A DNA stretch of 21,587 nucleotides from Spirochaetaceae bacterium (GTDB lineage Bacteria > Spirochaetota > Spirochaetia > SZUA-6 > Bin103). This document shows positions 8,071 through 17,516 of the stretch, piece by piece. A model generated the notes under the pieces. It did no database searches, was not told the origin of the DNA, and was given only the letters and a program-made list of their open reading frames with translations. The translations under genes were made by a program, and so were the position numbers. Positions within the stretch are counted from its first letter, which is position 1. Every line of letters starts with the position of its first letter. The stretch spans positions 1-21,587 of the forward strand of contig JAPOQV010000506.1 of assembly GCA_026710565.1 (NCBI GenBank), written 5' to 3'.

Positions 8071-8693
8071 GCGCGCTGCGGGCACTGGCGGCGGCGTGCG
8101 TGGCAACCCTCGCGCTGACCTCGTGCGTGGACATCGAGATGCGCTTCGTCATGCGGCGCGACGGCGCCGGCCGTCTCGAGCTCAGCTATCGCATCCCGCG
8201 GGAGGCGACCACCCTGCTCGACGCGGCCGACGGTGCCCCGGCCGTGCCGCTGCCGATCGACCGGGCGGACTTCGAGACGTCCCTCGCCGGCGCGGACGGC
8301 GTCCGCCTGCGCCGCTTCCGGCGCACGGACGAAGAGGAAGAGGTGCGGATCGAGGCCCGGATTGACTTCGACAGCGTCGACGCGCTCCGCGCCGTCCCCG
8401 GCTTCGCGGACCTGCCGGTGTCGTTTACGGCGTCCGGGGACGGCGGCGGGGAGCTGTCGCAACGCGTGGTCCCCGGGCGCCGCGCGGAGGATGCGCCCGA
8501 TGAGAGCATGGTGGAGCTCGTCCGGTCCCTCGCCGGCGACTCGCGGGTGACTTTCGTGGTCGTCGCACCCCGCGACATTCGCGATGCCGGCGGCGGGACG
8601 ATCGACGCCGACCGCCGCACCGCGCGCTTCTCGCGGTCGCTGGCCGAGTACCTGACGGAGGCCGGCCCGGTGGATCTGACGGTCCGGTGGTAG
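8067..8693 (+). CDS. Small lipoprotein, LppM-like domain possible
   Basis: A 208-residue protein of unknown function. If translation starts at the TTG at 8067, which overlaps the exonuclease stop as TTGA, the N-terminus is a compact lipoprotein signal, [20 protein letters not shown], with lipobox L-T-S-C and C20 as the lipidated residue. An upstream in-frame GTG at 8016 would bury the signal behind a basic extension, so I prefer 8067. After the cysteine comes VDIEMRFVMRRDGAGRLELSYRI, a beta-strand pattern resembling the LppM domain of actinobacterial and other lipoproteins; this is a weak resemblance. The rest alternates strands and acidic loops. It is the last gene before the ATPase promoter region; a link to the ATPase is not evident. 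Confidence 0.75.
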   Translation: MSALRALAAACVATLALTSCVDIEMRFVMRRDGAGRLELSYRIPREATTLLDAADGAPAVPLPIDRADFETSLAGADGVRLRRFRRTDEEEEVRIEARIDFDSVDALRAVPGFADLPVSFTASGDGGGELSQRVVPGRRAEDAPDESMVELVRSLAGDSRVTFVVVAPRDIRDAGGGTIDADRRTARFSRSLAEYLTEAGPVDLTVRW

Positions 8694-8695
8694 GG

Positions 8696-8725
8696 TTGAC
8701 GCAAGCGCCGACGATCGGCCATAGT
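8696..8725 (+). promoter_or_regulatory. Candidate sigma70-type promoter of the V/A-ATPase operon
   Basis: TTGACG at 8696-8701 matches five of six -35 bases. CATAGT at 8720-8725 matches four of six -10 bases with an 18-nt spacer; the shifted TAGTAT at 8722-8727 would give a 20-nt spacer. It starts 3 nt after the upstream stop codon and lies about 80 nt before the first ATPase ATG, the only sizeable gap before the operon. Transcription would start near 8732. Confidence 0.5.
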
Positions 8726-8734
8726 ATGGGCAAC

Positions 8735-8762
8735 CAGCCGCCTGTGGCGGTACAGCCGCCTG
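8735..8762 (+). repeat. Direct repeat CAGCCGCCTG with internal hairpin in the ATPase leader
   Basis: CAGCCGCCTG occurs at 8735-8744 and again at 8753-8762, an 18-bp period. Between and overlapping them, CCGCC-TGT-GGCGG (8738-8750) can form a 5-bp GC hairpin. The elements lie just downstream of the candidate promoter, within the predicted 5' leader, so they could be an operator or RNA structure; no regulator is known from this window. Confidence 0.5.
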
Positions 8763-8803
8763 ATTACGCCCTTTAGGCAAAACACCCACTGGAGCCCGGT
8801 ACG

Positions 8804-9109
8804 ATGGACGTTCTCAAAGACGTGAAGAAGGCGGAGGAAGACGCCGAAAGCATCGAACGGGACTACCGTACCAAAGCCGCCGAGCTGCTCGCCTCCGTGA
8901 CCGACAGACTCGACGAACGCCGGGAAGAGCTCACTGCCGAGCTCGACGGCGAGCTGGAACGGCGTACCGCCGAGCTCGATCGCCAGTTCCACGCCGAACG
9001 CGAAACGATCGTCGCCTCCGGGCGCCAGCGGCGCGAAGCGGCGGAAGCGTCTGCGCGCAGCCGCCACGACGCGGCACTGCAGCTCATCCTGAAGCGAATA
9101 CCGCGGTAG
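8804..9109 (+). CDS. V/A-type ATPase subunit G/H (peripheral stalk coiled coil)
   Basis: A 101-residue, highly charged, almost wholly helical protein: MDVLKDVKKAEEDAESIERDY then long runs of Glu, Arg and Ala with heptad spacing, no Cys and few prolines. This is the pattern of the peripheral stalk subunit called G in Thermus, NtpF in Enterococcus and AhaH in archaea, which pairs with subunit E to tie the V1 head to subunit I. Its place as first gene before subunit I matches the Thermus operon. Sequence conservation in this family is low, so the call rests on composition, size and position. GGAG at 8791-8794 precedes the ATG by 9 nt. Subunit I begins 7 nt after its stop. Confidence 0.8.
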   Translation: MDVLKDVKKAEEDAESIERDYRTKAAELLASVTDRLDERREELTAELDGELERRTAELDRQFHAERETIVASGRQRREAAEASARSRHDAALQLILKRIPR

Positions 9110-9116
9110 TCCACGC

Positions 9117-11138
9117 GTGGCCATCGCAGACCTCACCAAGGTGGAGGTCGTCCTGCCGAAGGACGACCTGGACAGCGCTCTGTCTGGACTGGAACGCTCC
9201 GGGCTGCTGCACGTCGACGACATCCACGACGGGCTCGACGCAGAGCTCGCCGAGCATGAGGCACAGCAGCCCGCGGCGGGCGCGGGCGCGGCAGGCCGCC
9301 AGGCCGACATCGACTTCCTGCTGCAGCTCTTCCAGCGCTTCGCACCCATCAAGAAGGGACTGCTGGAGGAGTTCTTCGGCTCCCCGCCGCCAAGGACACG
9401 CACGCAGCTCACGCACCTGGTCGACAGCGTCGACGTGGCCGATCTGCGCGCGCGTCTCGGTGCGGAGCTCACCCACTACGACGAGCTGCTCTCGGAGCAG
9501 GCGCTCCTGCGGCAGCGCCGCAGCAACCTCGAACCCTGGGAGCCGCTCGGCGTCAGCCTCGTGGACCTCTCCGCCGGACGCCACACCACGCTGCTGCCGG
9601 TGCGGATGCCCGGCGGCGCCGATGCCCTGACCGCGGCGGTCGGCGACGGCTCGCTGGGCCCGTCGGCGGCCTACGCGCCGGTCTCGGCCGGCAAGCGCGA
9701 GAGCTACGGAGTGCTGGCGGTCCTGAACGAACAGCTCGCCGACGCCCAGGACGGCCTGCGCCGGCTGCGCGGCGAGGTGGTCGACCTGCCGGTTGACGAC
9801 CTGACCCCGGCAGCCGCGCTGCGCGCAACCGACGCCCGCGTCGCGGAGATCGACGGCCTGCTCACCGAGCTGCGGCGCAGGTTCGTGACCGCCTCCGAGC
9901 GCTATCGCGGCGCGCTGCTGGCGCACGCCGATGCCGCGTCCGGCAAGCGGGCGGAACAGGAAGCCCGGCGCCGCCTGTACTACTCGAAGCGCGCGGCGGT
10001 CCTGACCGGCTGGGTGCGCAGCGAGCACGCCGATCCCCTGCGGGTGGTGCTGTCGCAGACCTGCCCGGGGGCGCGGGCGCGGTTCTCGGCGCCGGAGACG
10101 GCCGATGATCCGCCCGTCGACCTGAACAATCGCACGTTGATCCGACCATTCGAGTTCCTGATCCGCATGTTCGGCATGCCGAAGTACTTCGGCATCGACC
10201 CCACTCCGTTCGTGGCGGTGGCGATGACGCTGTTCTACGCCCTGGCGCTCGGCGACGCCGGCTACGGGTTCCTGCAGGTGCTGCTCTGCCTGTGGTTGAT
10301 GCGCCGCTACGAGTCGGCCGGCGAGACCCGGCTGTTCCTGCGCATGTTCGTGATCACGGGCATCGCCTCGATCGTGGTGGGCGTGCTCACCTGGAGCTTC
10401 TTCGGCGAAAGCCCTGGAATCGACGACGGCAAGATTCTGGGATTCCTGCCGCTGATCACCCCGACGGAAGACATCGTGCCGTTGATGGCACTCACCATCG
10501 GCATCGGCGTCGTCCTGCAGCTCGCCTCGATCGTCGCTGGCGTGGTCGACCTCTGGAAATCCGGGCAGCGTCTGGACGCGTTCCTGCAGCGCGGAACGTG
10601 GCTGGCGCTCCTGGTCGCGTTGATTCTCTGGATCGCGGTGCGCGCCGCCGGTGCGTCGGCGCTGGATGTGCCGGCGACGGTGCTGCTGGCGGTCGCCGCG
10701 GCGGCGGTGATCCTTTTCAGTGTCCGCACGGGTGGGAGCATCGGACGCGTGCTGACCGGTATCCTTTCGCTCTACGGGATCGTCGGCTACTACGGCCTGG
10801 TGGCATTCTTCTCCGACGTCCTGTCGTACATGCGGCTGGGAATCCTCGCCCTGACCTCGGCGTTCATCGGCAAGGTCGGCAACCTCATGGGCAGCCTGTT
10901 CTTCGCCGCCGAGGGCGGCGCGACGATGGTGATCGGCGTGCTCATCGGCGTGATCATCATCGTCCTGTTCCATGTCCTGAATCTGGTCCTCAGCATGCTG
11001 GGGGCATTCGTACACTCGCTGCGGCTGAACTACCTGGAGTCCTTCCAGCGGTATTTCGACGGCGGAGGACGTGCGTTCTCCCCCATGCGCGGCGAAGCCA
11101 AGCACTATCGAATCATCGACACCATAATGAATCGGTGA
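9117..11138 (+). CDS. ntpI: V/A-type ATPase subunit I (membrane stator, subunit a homologue)
   Basis: A 673-residue protein with an N-terminal cytoplasmic half of mixed helix and coiled coil (residues 1-350) and a C-terminal membrane half with about seven to eight helices starting near TPFVAVAMTLFYALALGDAGYG. Subunit I holds the ion half-channels and contacts the rotor ring. Two membrane arginines stand at the expected positions: R573 in SYMRLGILAL and R636 in HSLRLNYLES, matching the pair in yeast Vph1 and Enterococcus NtpI that release the ion from the rotor carboxylate. Length is normal (about 650-670). It starts with GTG, in agreement with the conserved MAIADLTKVEVVLPK N-terminus that contacts the peripheral stalk. 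The proteolipid gene follows after 15 nt. Confidence 0.95.
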   Translation: MAIADLTKVEVVLPKDDLDSALSGLERSGLLHVDDIHDGLDAELAEHEAQQPAAGAGAAGRQADIDFLLQLFQRFAPIKKGLLEEFFGSPPPRTRTQLTHLVDSVDVADLRARLGAELTHYDELLSEQALLRQRRSNLEPWEPLGVSLVDLSAGRHTTLLPVRMPGGADALTAAVGDGSLGPSAAYAPVSAGKRESYGVLAVLNEQLADAQDGLRRLRGEVVDLPVDDLTPAAALRATDARVAEIDGLLTELRRRFVTASERYRGALLAHADAASGKRAEQEARRRLYYSKRAAVLTGWVRSEHADPLRVVLSQTCPGARARFSAPETADDPPVDLNNRTLIRPFEFLIRMFGMPKYFGIDPTPFVAVAMTLFYALALGDAGYGFLQVLLCLWLMRRYESAGETRLFLRMFVITGIASIVVGVLTWSFFGESPGIDDGKILGFLPLITPTEDIVPLMALTIGIGVVLQLASIVAGVVDLWKSGQRLDAFLQRGTWLALLVALILWIAVRAAGASALDVPATVLLAVAAAAVILFSVRTGGSIGRVLTGILSLYGIVGYYGLVAFFSDVLSYMRLGILALTSAFIGKVGNLMGSLFFAAEGGATMVIGVLIGVIIIVLFHVLNLVLSMLGAFVHSLRLNYLESFQRYFDGGGRAFSPMRGEAKHYRIIDTIMNR

Positions 11139-11141
11139 CCT

Positions 11142-11148
11142 AAGGAGG
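11142..11148 (+). promoter_or_regulatory. Near-perfect Shine-Dalgarno site of the proteolipid gene
   Basis: AAGGAGG lies 5 nt before the ATG at 11154. It is the best ribosome binding site in the ATPase operon; the other subunit genes have weaker or no clear sites. Rotor rings need many copies of subunit K per enzyme, so strong initiation here fits the stoichiometry. Confidence 0.75.
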
Positions 11149-11153
11149 CACGG

Positions 11154-11645
11154 ATGGAGATCTCTCTCGGCTTTGCGATCGCCCTGCTCGGCGGGGCCCT
11201 GGCCGCCGGTCTGGCGGCATACGGATCGTCGGTAGGAGTCGGTCTGGCCGGCGAGATGGCCGGCGGCGTCATCTCGGAAGATCCCGACCGCTTCGGCCTG
11301 ATGCTGATCCTGCAGGCGCTGCCGGCGACGCAGGCGATCTACGGACTGGTGGTAGCGATCCTGGTACTGCTCAAGCTCGGAGCCCTCGGCGGCACCGCAC
11401 TGGTGGACCTCGACCTGAAGAGCGGCCTGTGGGTGTTCGCGGCCTGCGTGCCGGCGATGTTCGGCGAGCTGATATCGCCGATCTGGCAGGGCAAGGTGGC
11501 GGTCGCGTCGATGGGCGCGGTGGCCAAGAAGCCGGACACCTTCGGGCGTGCGCTGATCCTGCCGGTCATGGTGGAGACGTTCGGCCTGTTCGCGCTGATC
11601 GCCACCCTGATCATCCTGCAGGTCGCCATCCCCGAATTTGCCTGA
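11154..11645 (+). CDS. ntpK: V/A-type ATPase subunit K (proteolipid rotor ring, double hairpin, predicted Na+-binding)
   Basis: A 163-residue protein with four membrane helices, i.e. two fused helical hairpins. Helix 2 has LPATQAIYG with T59 and Q60, helix 3 is followed by WQGK with Q112, and helix 4 has PVMVETFG with E141. These align one for one with L61, T64, Q65, Q110 and E139 of the Enterococcus hirae NtpK sodium site, with L56 as the backbone ligand. The first hairpin has no ion-carrying carboxylate, as in NtpK. The ring formed from it should therefore translocate Na+, an inference from ligand identity. It differs from the short, proton-type proteolipid of Thermus. Subunit E follows after 2 nt, indicating coupling. 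Confidence 0.93.
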   Translation: MEISLGFAIALLGGALAAGLAAYGSSVGVGLAGEMAGGVISEDPDRFGLMLILQALPATQAIYGLVVAILVLLKLGALGGTALVDLDLKSGLWVFAACVPAMFGELISPIWQGKVAVASMGAVAKKPDTFGRALILPVMVETFGLFALIATLIILQVAIPEFA

Positions 11646-11647
11646 AC

Positions 11648-12247
11648 ATGGCCGGCGACAATCTGGTCGAGCAGATCCTTGCCGCGGCGCGCGAGCGCGG
11701 CGAGCAGGCGCTGCAGGAGGCCCAGGCCGACTATGACGAGCGGTATCGAGCGGGGCTGAACGAGCTCGCGGGCGCCATCGAGGAGCGGCGCGAGCGCGAG
11801 AACCGGCAGGCCGAGGACCGGCTGCGGCAGCGGCTGTCGGGGGCCCGGCTGGAACAGAACAAGCAGCTCGTGTCACTGCGCCGGCGCCTGATCGACGAAC
11901 TGTACCGCGACGCGTGGGAGCAGGTGATCTCCGGGGACGCCTACCGCGGCTACCTGGAGGGACAGCTCCGCGAGCATGCCAGGACCGGCGACCGGCTGGT
12001 CGTCTCGCAGCGCGAGGCGGACCGCTTTGCCGGCGAGTTGAGCGGCCTGCTGGCCGATCACGGCGTGTCCCTGGCCGAGGAGCAGGGGCGGTTCCGCGCC
12101 GGATTCATCATCGAACGCGGCCCCGCCGGCCGTGCGGAGGTGCGGCTCAACTGCACCCTGGACCAGGCGTTCGGCGAGCTCCAGGAAGACACCGAGATCG
12201 AGGCGGCCGAGGTCCTGTTCGGGACCGAATCCGCCGGGAGCGCCTGA
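11648..12247 (+). CDS. ntpE: V/A-type ATPase subunit E (peripheral stalk)
   Basis: A 199-residue protein with a long N-terminal coiled coil (residues 5-85, rich in E, R, A, Q) and a compact C-terminal domain that includes LVSLRRRLIDELYRDAWEQV and GFIIERGPAGRAEV. This is the layout of subunit E, whose helix pairs with subunit G/H and whose C-terminal domain sits on the top of the A/B head. The length equals the usual 185-200. The ATG at 11648 comes 2 nt after the proteolipid stop; the reading frame stays open further upstream inside that gene, but the upstream part is antiparallel to nothing known and reads the proteolipid out of frame, so it is discarded. Subunit C starts 7 nt downstream. Confidence 0.9.
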   Translation: MAGDNLVEQILAAARERGEQALQEAQADYDERYRAGLNELAGAIEERRERENRQAEDRLRQRLSGARLEQNKQLVSLRRRLIDELYRDAWEQVISGDAYRGYLEGQLREHARTGDRLVVSQREADRFAGELSGLLADHGVSLAEEQGRFRAGFIIERGPAGRAEVRLNCTLDQAFGELQEDTEIEAAEVLFGTESAGSA

Positions 12248-12254
12248 GCGAGCG

Positions 12255-13247
12255 ATGCCGCGAACCGAGCGCGACTTCAACTTCCTGACCGGCCTTCTCA
12301 AGTGCCGGGAACGCGAGTTGGGCGACGAGTCCCTCGCGCGGGAGCTGGTGTCGGCACGCAGCATGGCCGAGGTGGTCGCGGCGCTGCCGCCGGGCCGCTT
12401 CGCCCAGGTGGTCGCGGCCGACCCCACGGACGCCGGCATCGAGCGGGCCGCCACCGAGGAGCTGGCGGAGCTCTGGAAGGTCGTGGCCGACCATGCCCCG
12501 GTCCCGGAGCTGACCGACCTGGTGGCCGCGCCGCTCGACCTTCACAATCTCAAGACGGCGCTGCTCGGCCATCTGCGCGGCGAGCAGTCGACCGGCCTGT
12601 ATCAGCCCACCGCACTGGTGGCCGGCGACGTGCTGGCCGAGGTGGGAGAGCTCTCGACCGCTCGCGTCCCGCATCACTATCTGCCCGCCATCCAGGCGGG
12701 CCTCACCGCCTACTACGGCGCCGATCGCTCCCCGCAGGCGCTGGAGCTGGCGATGGACCGCTCGCGCAGCCTGCTGCTGGCCGACATCGCCGCGCGGCGC
12801 TCGCCCGCCCTGGCCGCGATCCTCGCCGATTGGAGCGACCTGGCCGTGGCCGAGACGATCATGCGCGGCAAGGACGCCGGGCTTCCGTGGCGGGTCGTCC
12901 GCTGGGGATCACACGGACTGCCGGAGCAGGCGCGGCTGCAGGAGCTGTTCGACAGCCCCACCGGTGAGTGGGCGCAGATGCGCGTGTTCGCCCGGCCGCT
13001 GCTCACCGCCGCCGTGCAGGCGCTGGGCCAGGGCGCGGGCACGCGGGAGACGATCCTGCGGCTGCAGACCGGGCTCACCGCACGGCTGGGAGCCTCCCGC
13101 TACGCGCCAGCGTCGCTGGAGTACGCCTACTACTTCGTTCGCCGCAAGCTCAACGACCTGGCCAGCTTCCGCATCGCCTGCCTGGGCGCGCTGCGCGAGC
13201 TGTCCAACGAGGCGCAGGCGGCCCGCCTGAACCTGGGATTCGGTTGA
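12255..13247 (+). CDS. ntpC: V/A-type ATPase subunit C (d-type central-stalk adaptor)
   Basis: A 330-residue, mostly helical protein of the V-type ATPase subunit C/AC39 (d) family, the funnel-shaped piece that seats the central shaft on the proteolipid ring. Recognisable parts are the N-terminal NFLTGLLKCRERELGDESLARELVSARSM, DLHNLKTALLGHLRG, and the C-terminal EYAYYFVRRKLNDLASFRIACLG, where Y-RRK--E/D-ASFRI is typical of family members. Length is that of Thermus and Enterococcus C (about 320-330). The ATG at 12255 was chosen because the protein then begins just after subunit E ends and matches the usual N-terminus; earlier in-frame starts lie inside subunit E. Position between E and F is the canonical one. 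Confidence 0.92.
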   Translation: MPRTERDFNFLTGLLKCRERELGDESLARELVSARSMAEVVAALPPGRFAQVVAADPTDAGIERAATEELAELWKVVADHAPVPELTDLVAAPLDLHNLKTALLGHLRGEQSTGLYQPTALVAGDVLAEVGELSTARVPHHYLPAIQAGLTAYYGADRSPQALELAMDRSRSLLLADIAARRSPALAAILADWSDLAVAETIMRGKDAGLPWRVVRWGSHGLPEQARLQELFDSPTGEWAQMRVFARPLLTAAVQALGQGAGTRETILRLQTGLTARLGASRYAPASLEYAYYFVRRKLNDLASFRIACLGALRELSNEAQAARLNLGFG

Positions 13248-13249
13248 TC

Positions 13250-13597
13250 ATGGCCGGCCCTTCACAGACGAGCTTCAAGATCGCCATGATCGGCGACGCG
13301 TCGACGGTGGCGGGTTTCGCGGCCGGCGGCGTGCAGGGCTTCCCGCAGGACCCCGACGATCCTGCGCGGACGCTGTCCGTACTGACCGACCTGGCGCGGA
13401 GCGGCGAGTATGCGATCATCTTCATCACCGAGCAGTTGGCCGAGCCGCTGTTCGACGCCATCGAACGGATAGAGACCGGCGCGGTGCCGGCGATCATCAT
13501 CGTCCCCGACCAGTCGGGGACTCGCGGCATCGGCTACGAGCGTATCCGCCACGCCGTCGAACGGGCGATCGGCATCGATCTGCTCGGCGCGAGCTGA
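13250..13597 (+). CDS. ntpG: V/A-type ATPase subunit F (central shaft)
   Basis: A 115-residue protein with the Rossmann-like fold of subunit [41 protein letters not shown] and [12 protein letters not shown]. It binds subunit D in the rotating shaft and, in studied enzymes, modulates ATP hydrolysis through its C-terminal helix. It is slightly longer than the usual 100-110. The ATG at 13250 is 2 nt after the subunit C stop. A 34-nt gap with GGGAGA and AGGAA purine stretches leads to subunit A. The equivalent in Enterococcus is named NtpG and in Thermus subunit F. Confidence 0.92.
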   Translation: MAGPSQTSFKIAMIGDASTVAGFAAGGVQGFPQDPDDPARTLSVLTDLARSGEYAIIFITEQLAEPLFDAIERIETGAVPAIIIVPDQSGTRGIGYERIRHAVERAIGIDLLGAS

Positions 13598-13631
13598 AAG
13601 ACAGCACACGAACGACAGGGAGAAGCAGGAA

Positions 13632-15416
13632 ATGGCTGGGATCATCACGCGGGTTTCGGGCCCCCTGGTGCAGGCGCAAGGCCTGGAAAACCCGATCATG
13701 TACGAGGTGGTCAAGGTCGGCGACGCCGGCCTGTTCGGCGAGATCATCGGCATCGAGGGCGACAGCGTGTCCATCCAGGTCTACGAGGAGACTGGCGGCA
13801 TCGGCCCCGGCGAGCAGGTGGCCGCCACCGGCACGCAGCTCTCGGTCGAGCTTGGCCCCGGACTCATCGAGCAGATCTACGACGGCATCCAGCGTCCGCT
13901 GGACGTGATCGCCGGCGACCACGGCGAGTTCATCGCCCGCGGCATCGAGGCGCCCCCGATCGACCAGGAGCGTATCTGGGATTTCACCGCGACCGCCGCC
14001 GGCGGCGAGCAGGTGAGCGCCGGACAGCGGCTCGGCTGGGTCCAGGAGACGGAGATCGTCAAGCACTGGATCATGGTGCCGCCCGGCCTGTCCGGCACGC
14101 TCGGCGGCCTGCGCTCCGGCTCGTTCACGGTCAGGGACGTGATCGGCACGCTGACCGACGAGCTGGGCACCACCCACGAGCTGCGCCTCGCGCATCAGTG
14201 GCCGGTCCGCATCGGCCGTCCGTACCGGCGCAAGGTCAACCCCGACACGCCGCTGGTCACCGGGCAACGGGTGATCGACACCTTCTTCCCGCTGGCCAAG
14301 GGCGGCACCGCCTGCGTCCCCGGCCCGTTCGGATCCGGCAAGACGGTCGTCCAGCACCAGCTCTCCAAGTGGGCGGACGCCGACATCATCGTCTACGTGG
14401 GCTGCGGCGAGCGCGGCAACGAGATGACCGACGTGCTGCTGGAGTTCCCGGAGCTGACCGACCCGAAGTCCGGGCGCCCGCTCATGGAGCGCACGGTGCT
14501 GATCGCCAACACCTCCAACATGCCGGTCGCGGCCCGCGAAGCGTCCGTCTTCACCGGCATCACCCTGGCCGAGTACTTCCGCGACATGGGCTACGACGTG
14601 GCGCTGATGGCCGACTCCACCTCGCGCTGGGCGGAGGCCATGCGCGAGATCTCCGGCCGCCTGGAGGAGATGCCGGGCGAGGAGGGGTACCCGGCCTACC
14701 TGTCGTCGCGGATCGCCGAGTTCTACGAGCGCGCCGGCAAGGTGGTCCCGCTGGGATCGGATGAGCTGTGCTCGCTGTCGGTGATCGGCGCGGTGTCGCC
14801 GCCGGGCGGCGACCTGTCCGACCCGGTCGTGCAGGGCACCCTGCGCGAGGTGCGCGTGTTCTGGTCGCTGGAGGCGCGGCTGGCCTACGCCCGGCACTTC
14901 CCGTCGGTGGACTGGCTGACCTCCTACTCGCTGTACTCCGACGCGATGGGCCGCTTCTACGACACGGAAGTCTCGCCCGCGTTCCTGTCCGACCGCGCCG
15001 AGGCGCTGCGCCTGCTGCAGGAAGAGTCGGACCTGCAGGAGATCGTGCGCCTGGTCGGCATCGACTCGGTGTCACCGCAGGACCGGCTGGTGCTGGAGAC
15101 CGCGCGTTCGCTGCGCGAGGACTTCCTGCAGCAGAACGCCTTCCACGACGTGGACACGTATGCGTCGCTCGACAAGCAGCGCCTGATGCTGCGCACCATC
15201 CTGAGCTTTCACGAGCACGGCCTTGCGGCGCTGGACCGCGGCGCCGACGTCAACGCCGTCGCCGAGCGGCCCATCCGCGAACGGATCGGCCGCATGAAGT
15301 TCCTTCCGGAAGAGGAGCGCGAGTCGCTCGACGAGCTCCAGGAAGAAATCAAGCAAGATATCGCGTCGCTCGGCGCCGGTTCCGCGACCGGGGCAGAGCT
15401 GGCGACGACCGGGTAG
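13632..15416 (+). CDS. ntpA: V/A-type ATPase catalytic subunit A
   Basis: A 594-residue catalytic subunit that binds and hydrolyses ATP in the V1 head. The N-terminal barrel begins [15 protein letters not shown]; the A-specific insertion near residues 110-190 ([16 protein letters not shown]..) distinguishes it from F-type beta. The P-loop is GPFGSGKT at 231-238, with K237 and T238; the catalytic glutamate lies in [11 protein letters not shown] (E260). [17 protein letters not shown] and [16 protein letters not shown] are further signatures. The length equals the Enterococcus protein. It lies 34 nt after subunit F and 8 nt before subunit B. All nucleotide-site residues I can check are intact. 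Confidence 0.98.
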   Translation: MAGIITRVSGPLVQAQGLENPIMYEVVKVGDAGLFGEIIGIEGDSVSIQVYEETGGIGPGEQVAATGTQLSVELGPGLIEQIYDGIQRPLDVIAGDHGEFIARGIEAPPIDQERIWDFTATAAGGEQVSAGQRLGWVQETEIVKHWIMVPPGLSGTLGGLRSGSFTVRDVIGTLTDELGTTHELRLAHQWPVRIGRPYRRKVNPDTPLVTGQRVIDTFFPLAKGGTACVPGPFGSGKTVVQHQLSKWADADIIVYVGCGERGNEMTDVLLEFPELTDPKSGRPLMERTVLIANTSNMPVAAREASVFTGITLAEYFRDMGYDVALMADSTSRWAEAMREISGRLEEMPGEEGYPAYLSSRIAEFYERAGKVVPLGSDELCSLSVIGAVSPPGGDLSDPVVQGTLREVRVFWSLEARLAYARHFPSVDWLTSYSLYSDAMGRFYDTEVSPAFLSDRAEALRLLQEESDLQEIVRLVGIDSVSPQDRLVLETARSLREDFLQQNAFHDVDTYASLDKQRLMLRTILSFHEHGLAALDRGADVNAVAERPIRERIGRMKFLPEEERESLDELQEEIKQDIASLGAGSATGAELATTG

Positions 15417-15424
15417 GGGGCGAG

Positions 15425-16825
<1,401 letters not shown>

Positions 16826-16858
16826 CGGGCCGGGCAGCGGAGAGCAGGGGAGCAGCCG

Positions 16859-17476
16859 ATGGCGATCGCGGTCAGTCCGAACAGGATGGAGTTGCTGCGC
16901 CTGAAGAAGAAGCAGGTGGTGGCGGAGCGCGGCCACAAGCTCCTCAAGGACAAGCTGGAGGGGCTGCTGCAGGATTTCACCGAAATCGTGCGTCGCTACC
17001 AGACCCTGCGCAAGGAAGTGGACGCGGAGATCGCCGAGCTGTTCAAGCGGTTCATCATGGCGTCAGCGTCCATGCCGGCGCCGCTGTACCGGGCTGCCCT
17101 TGCCTTTCCGGAGTGCCAGGCGCGGCTGTCCATGCGTGAGCGCATGATCATGAACGTGCACGTGCCGGTCTTCGACTTCTCGATCGAAGGCAACATGATC
17201 TCCTACGGCATCGACGAGACCACCAGCGACCTCGACGATGCCATGGGCGCGCTGCGCGAGACGCTGCGGCGCATGGTCGAGCTGGCCGAGATCGAGAAGA
17301 CGATCGAGCTGGTCGCCGACGAGATCGAGCGCACGAGGCGCCGCGTGAACGCGCTGGAGTACGTGCTGATCCCGCAGCAGGCGGACACCATCAAGTCCAT
17401 CAGCGCCAAGCTGCAGGAGCTGGAACGCGGCAACATCAGCCGCCTCATGAAGATCAAGGACCTGGTGGCAATGTGA
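16859..17476 (+). CDS. ntpD: V/A-type ATPase subunit D (central shaft)
   Basis: A 205-residue protein whose N- and C-terminal helices form the antiparallel coiled coil of the rotating shaft. The family signature is at the start, PNRMELLRLKKKQVVAERGHKLLKDK, and the C-terminal helix includes ERTRRRVNALEYVLIPQ followed by a charged helix ending in LMKIKDLVAM. The middle part (residues 65-130) is the globular region that meets subunit F. Length is near the 205-225 usual for the family. It is the last gene of the operon: a 12-bp hairpin begins within its stop codon, and the convergent ligase gene ends 41 bp beyond. An AGCAGGGGAGCAG purine stretch precedes the ATG. Confidence 0.96.
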   Translation: MAIAVSPNRMELLRLKKKQVVAERGHKLLKDKLEGLLQDFTEIVRRYQTLRKEVDAEIAELFKRFIMASASMPAPLYRAALAFPECQARLSMRERMIMNVHVPVFDFSIEGNMISYGIDETTSDLDDAMGALRETLRRMVELAEIEKTIELVADEIERTRRRVNALEYVLIPQQADTIKSISAKLQELERGNISRLMKIKDLVAM

Positions 17477-17501
17477 CCGGAACTGCGGAGCAGTTTCGGT
17501 C
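17475..17501. terminator. Hairpin between the ATPase operon and the convergent ddl gene
   Basis: GACCGGAACTGC (17475-17486), loop GGA, then GCAGTTTCGGTC (17490-17501): a 12-bp stem with a single G-T wobble, starting inside the TGA of subunit D. No run of T follows on either strand (plus strand continues CCTCCTATCCC). It may stop transcription from both sides without a U-tract or protect 3' ends; function is inferred from position. Confidence 0.6.
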
Positions 17502-17516
17502 CCTCCTATCCCTCGG

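Noticed and set aside
9084..11876. A 2.8-kb minus-strand open frame opposite subunits I, K and E
   Set aside because: Translation is rich in His, Gln, Arg and Asp without domains; the plus strand encodes clear ATPase subunits.
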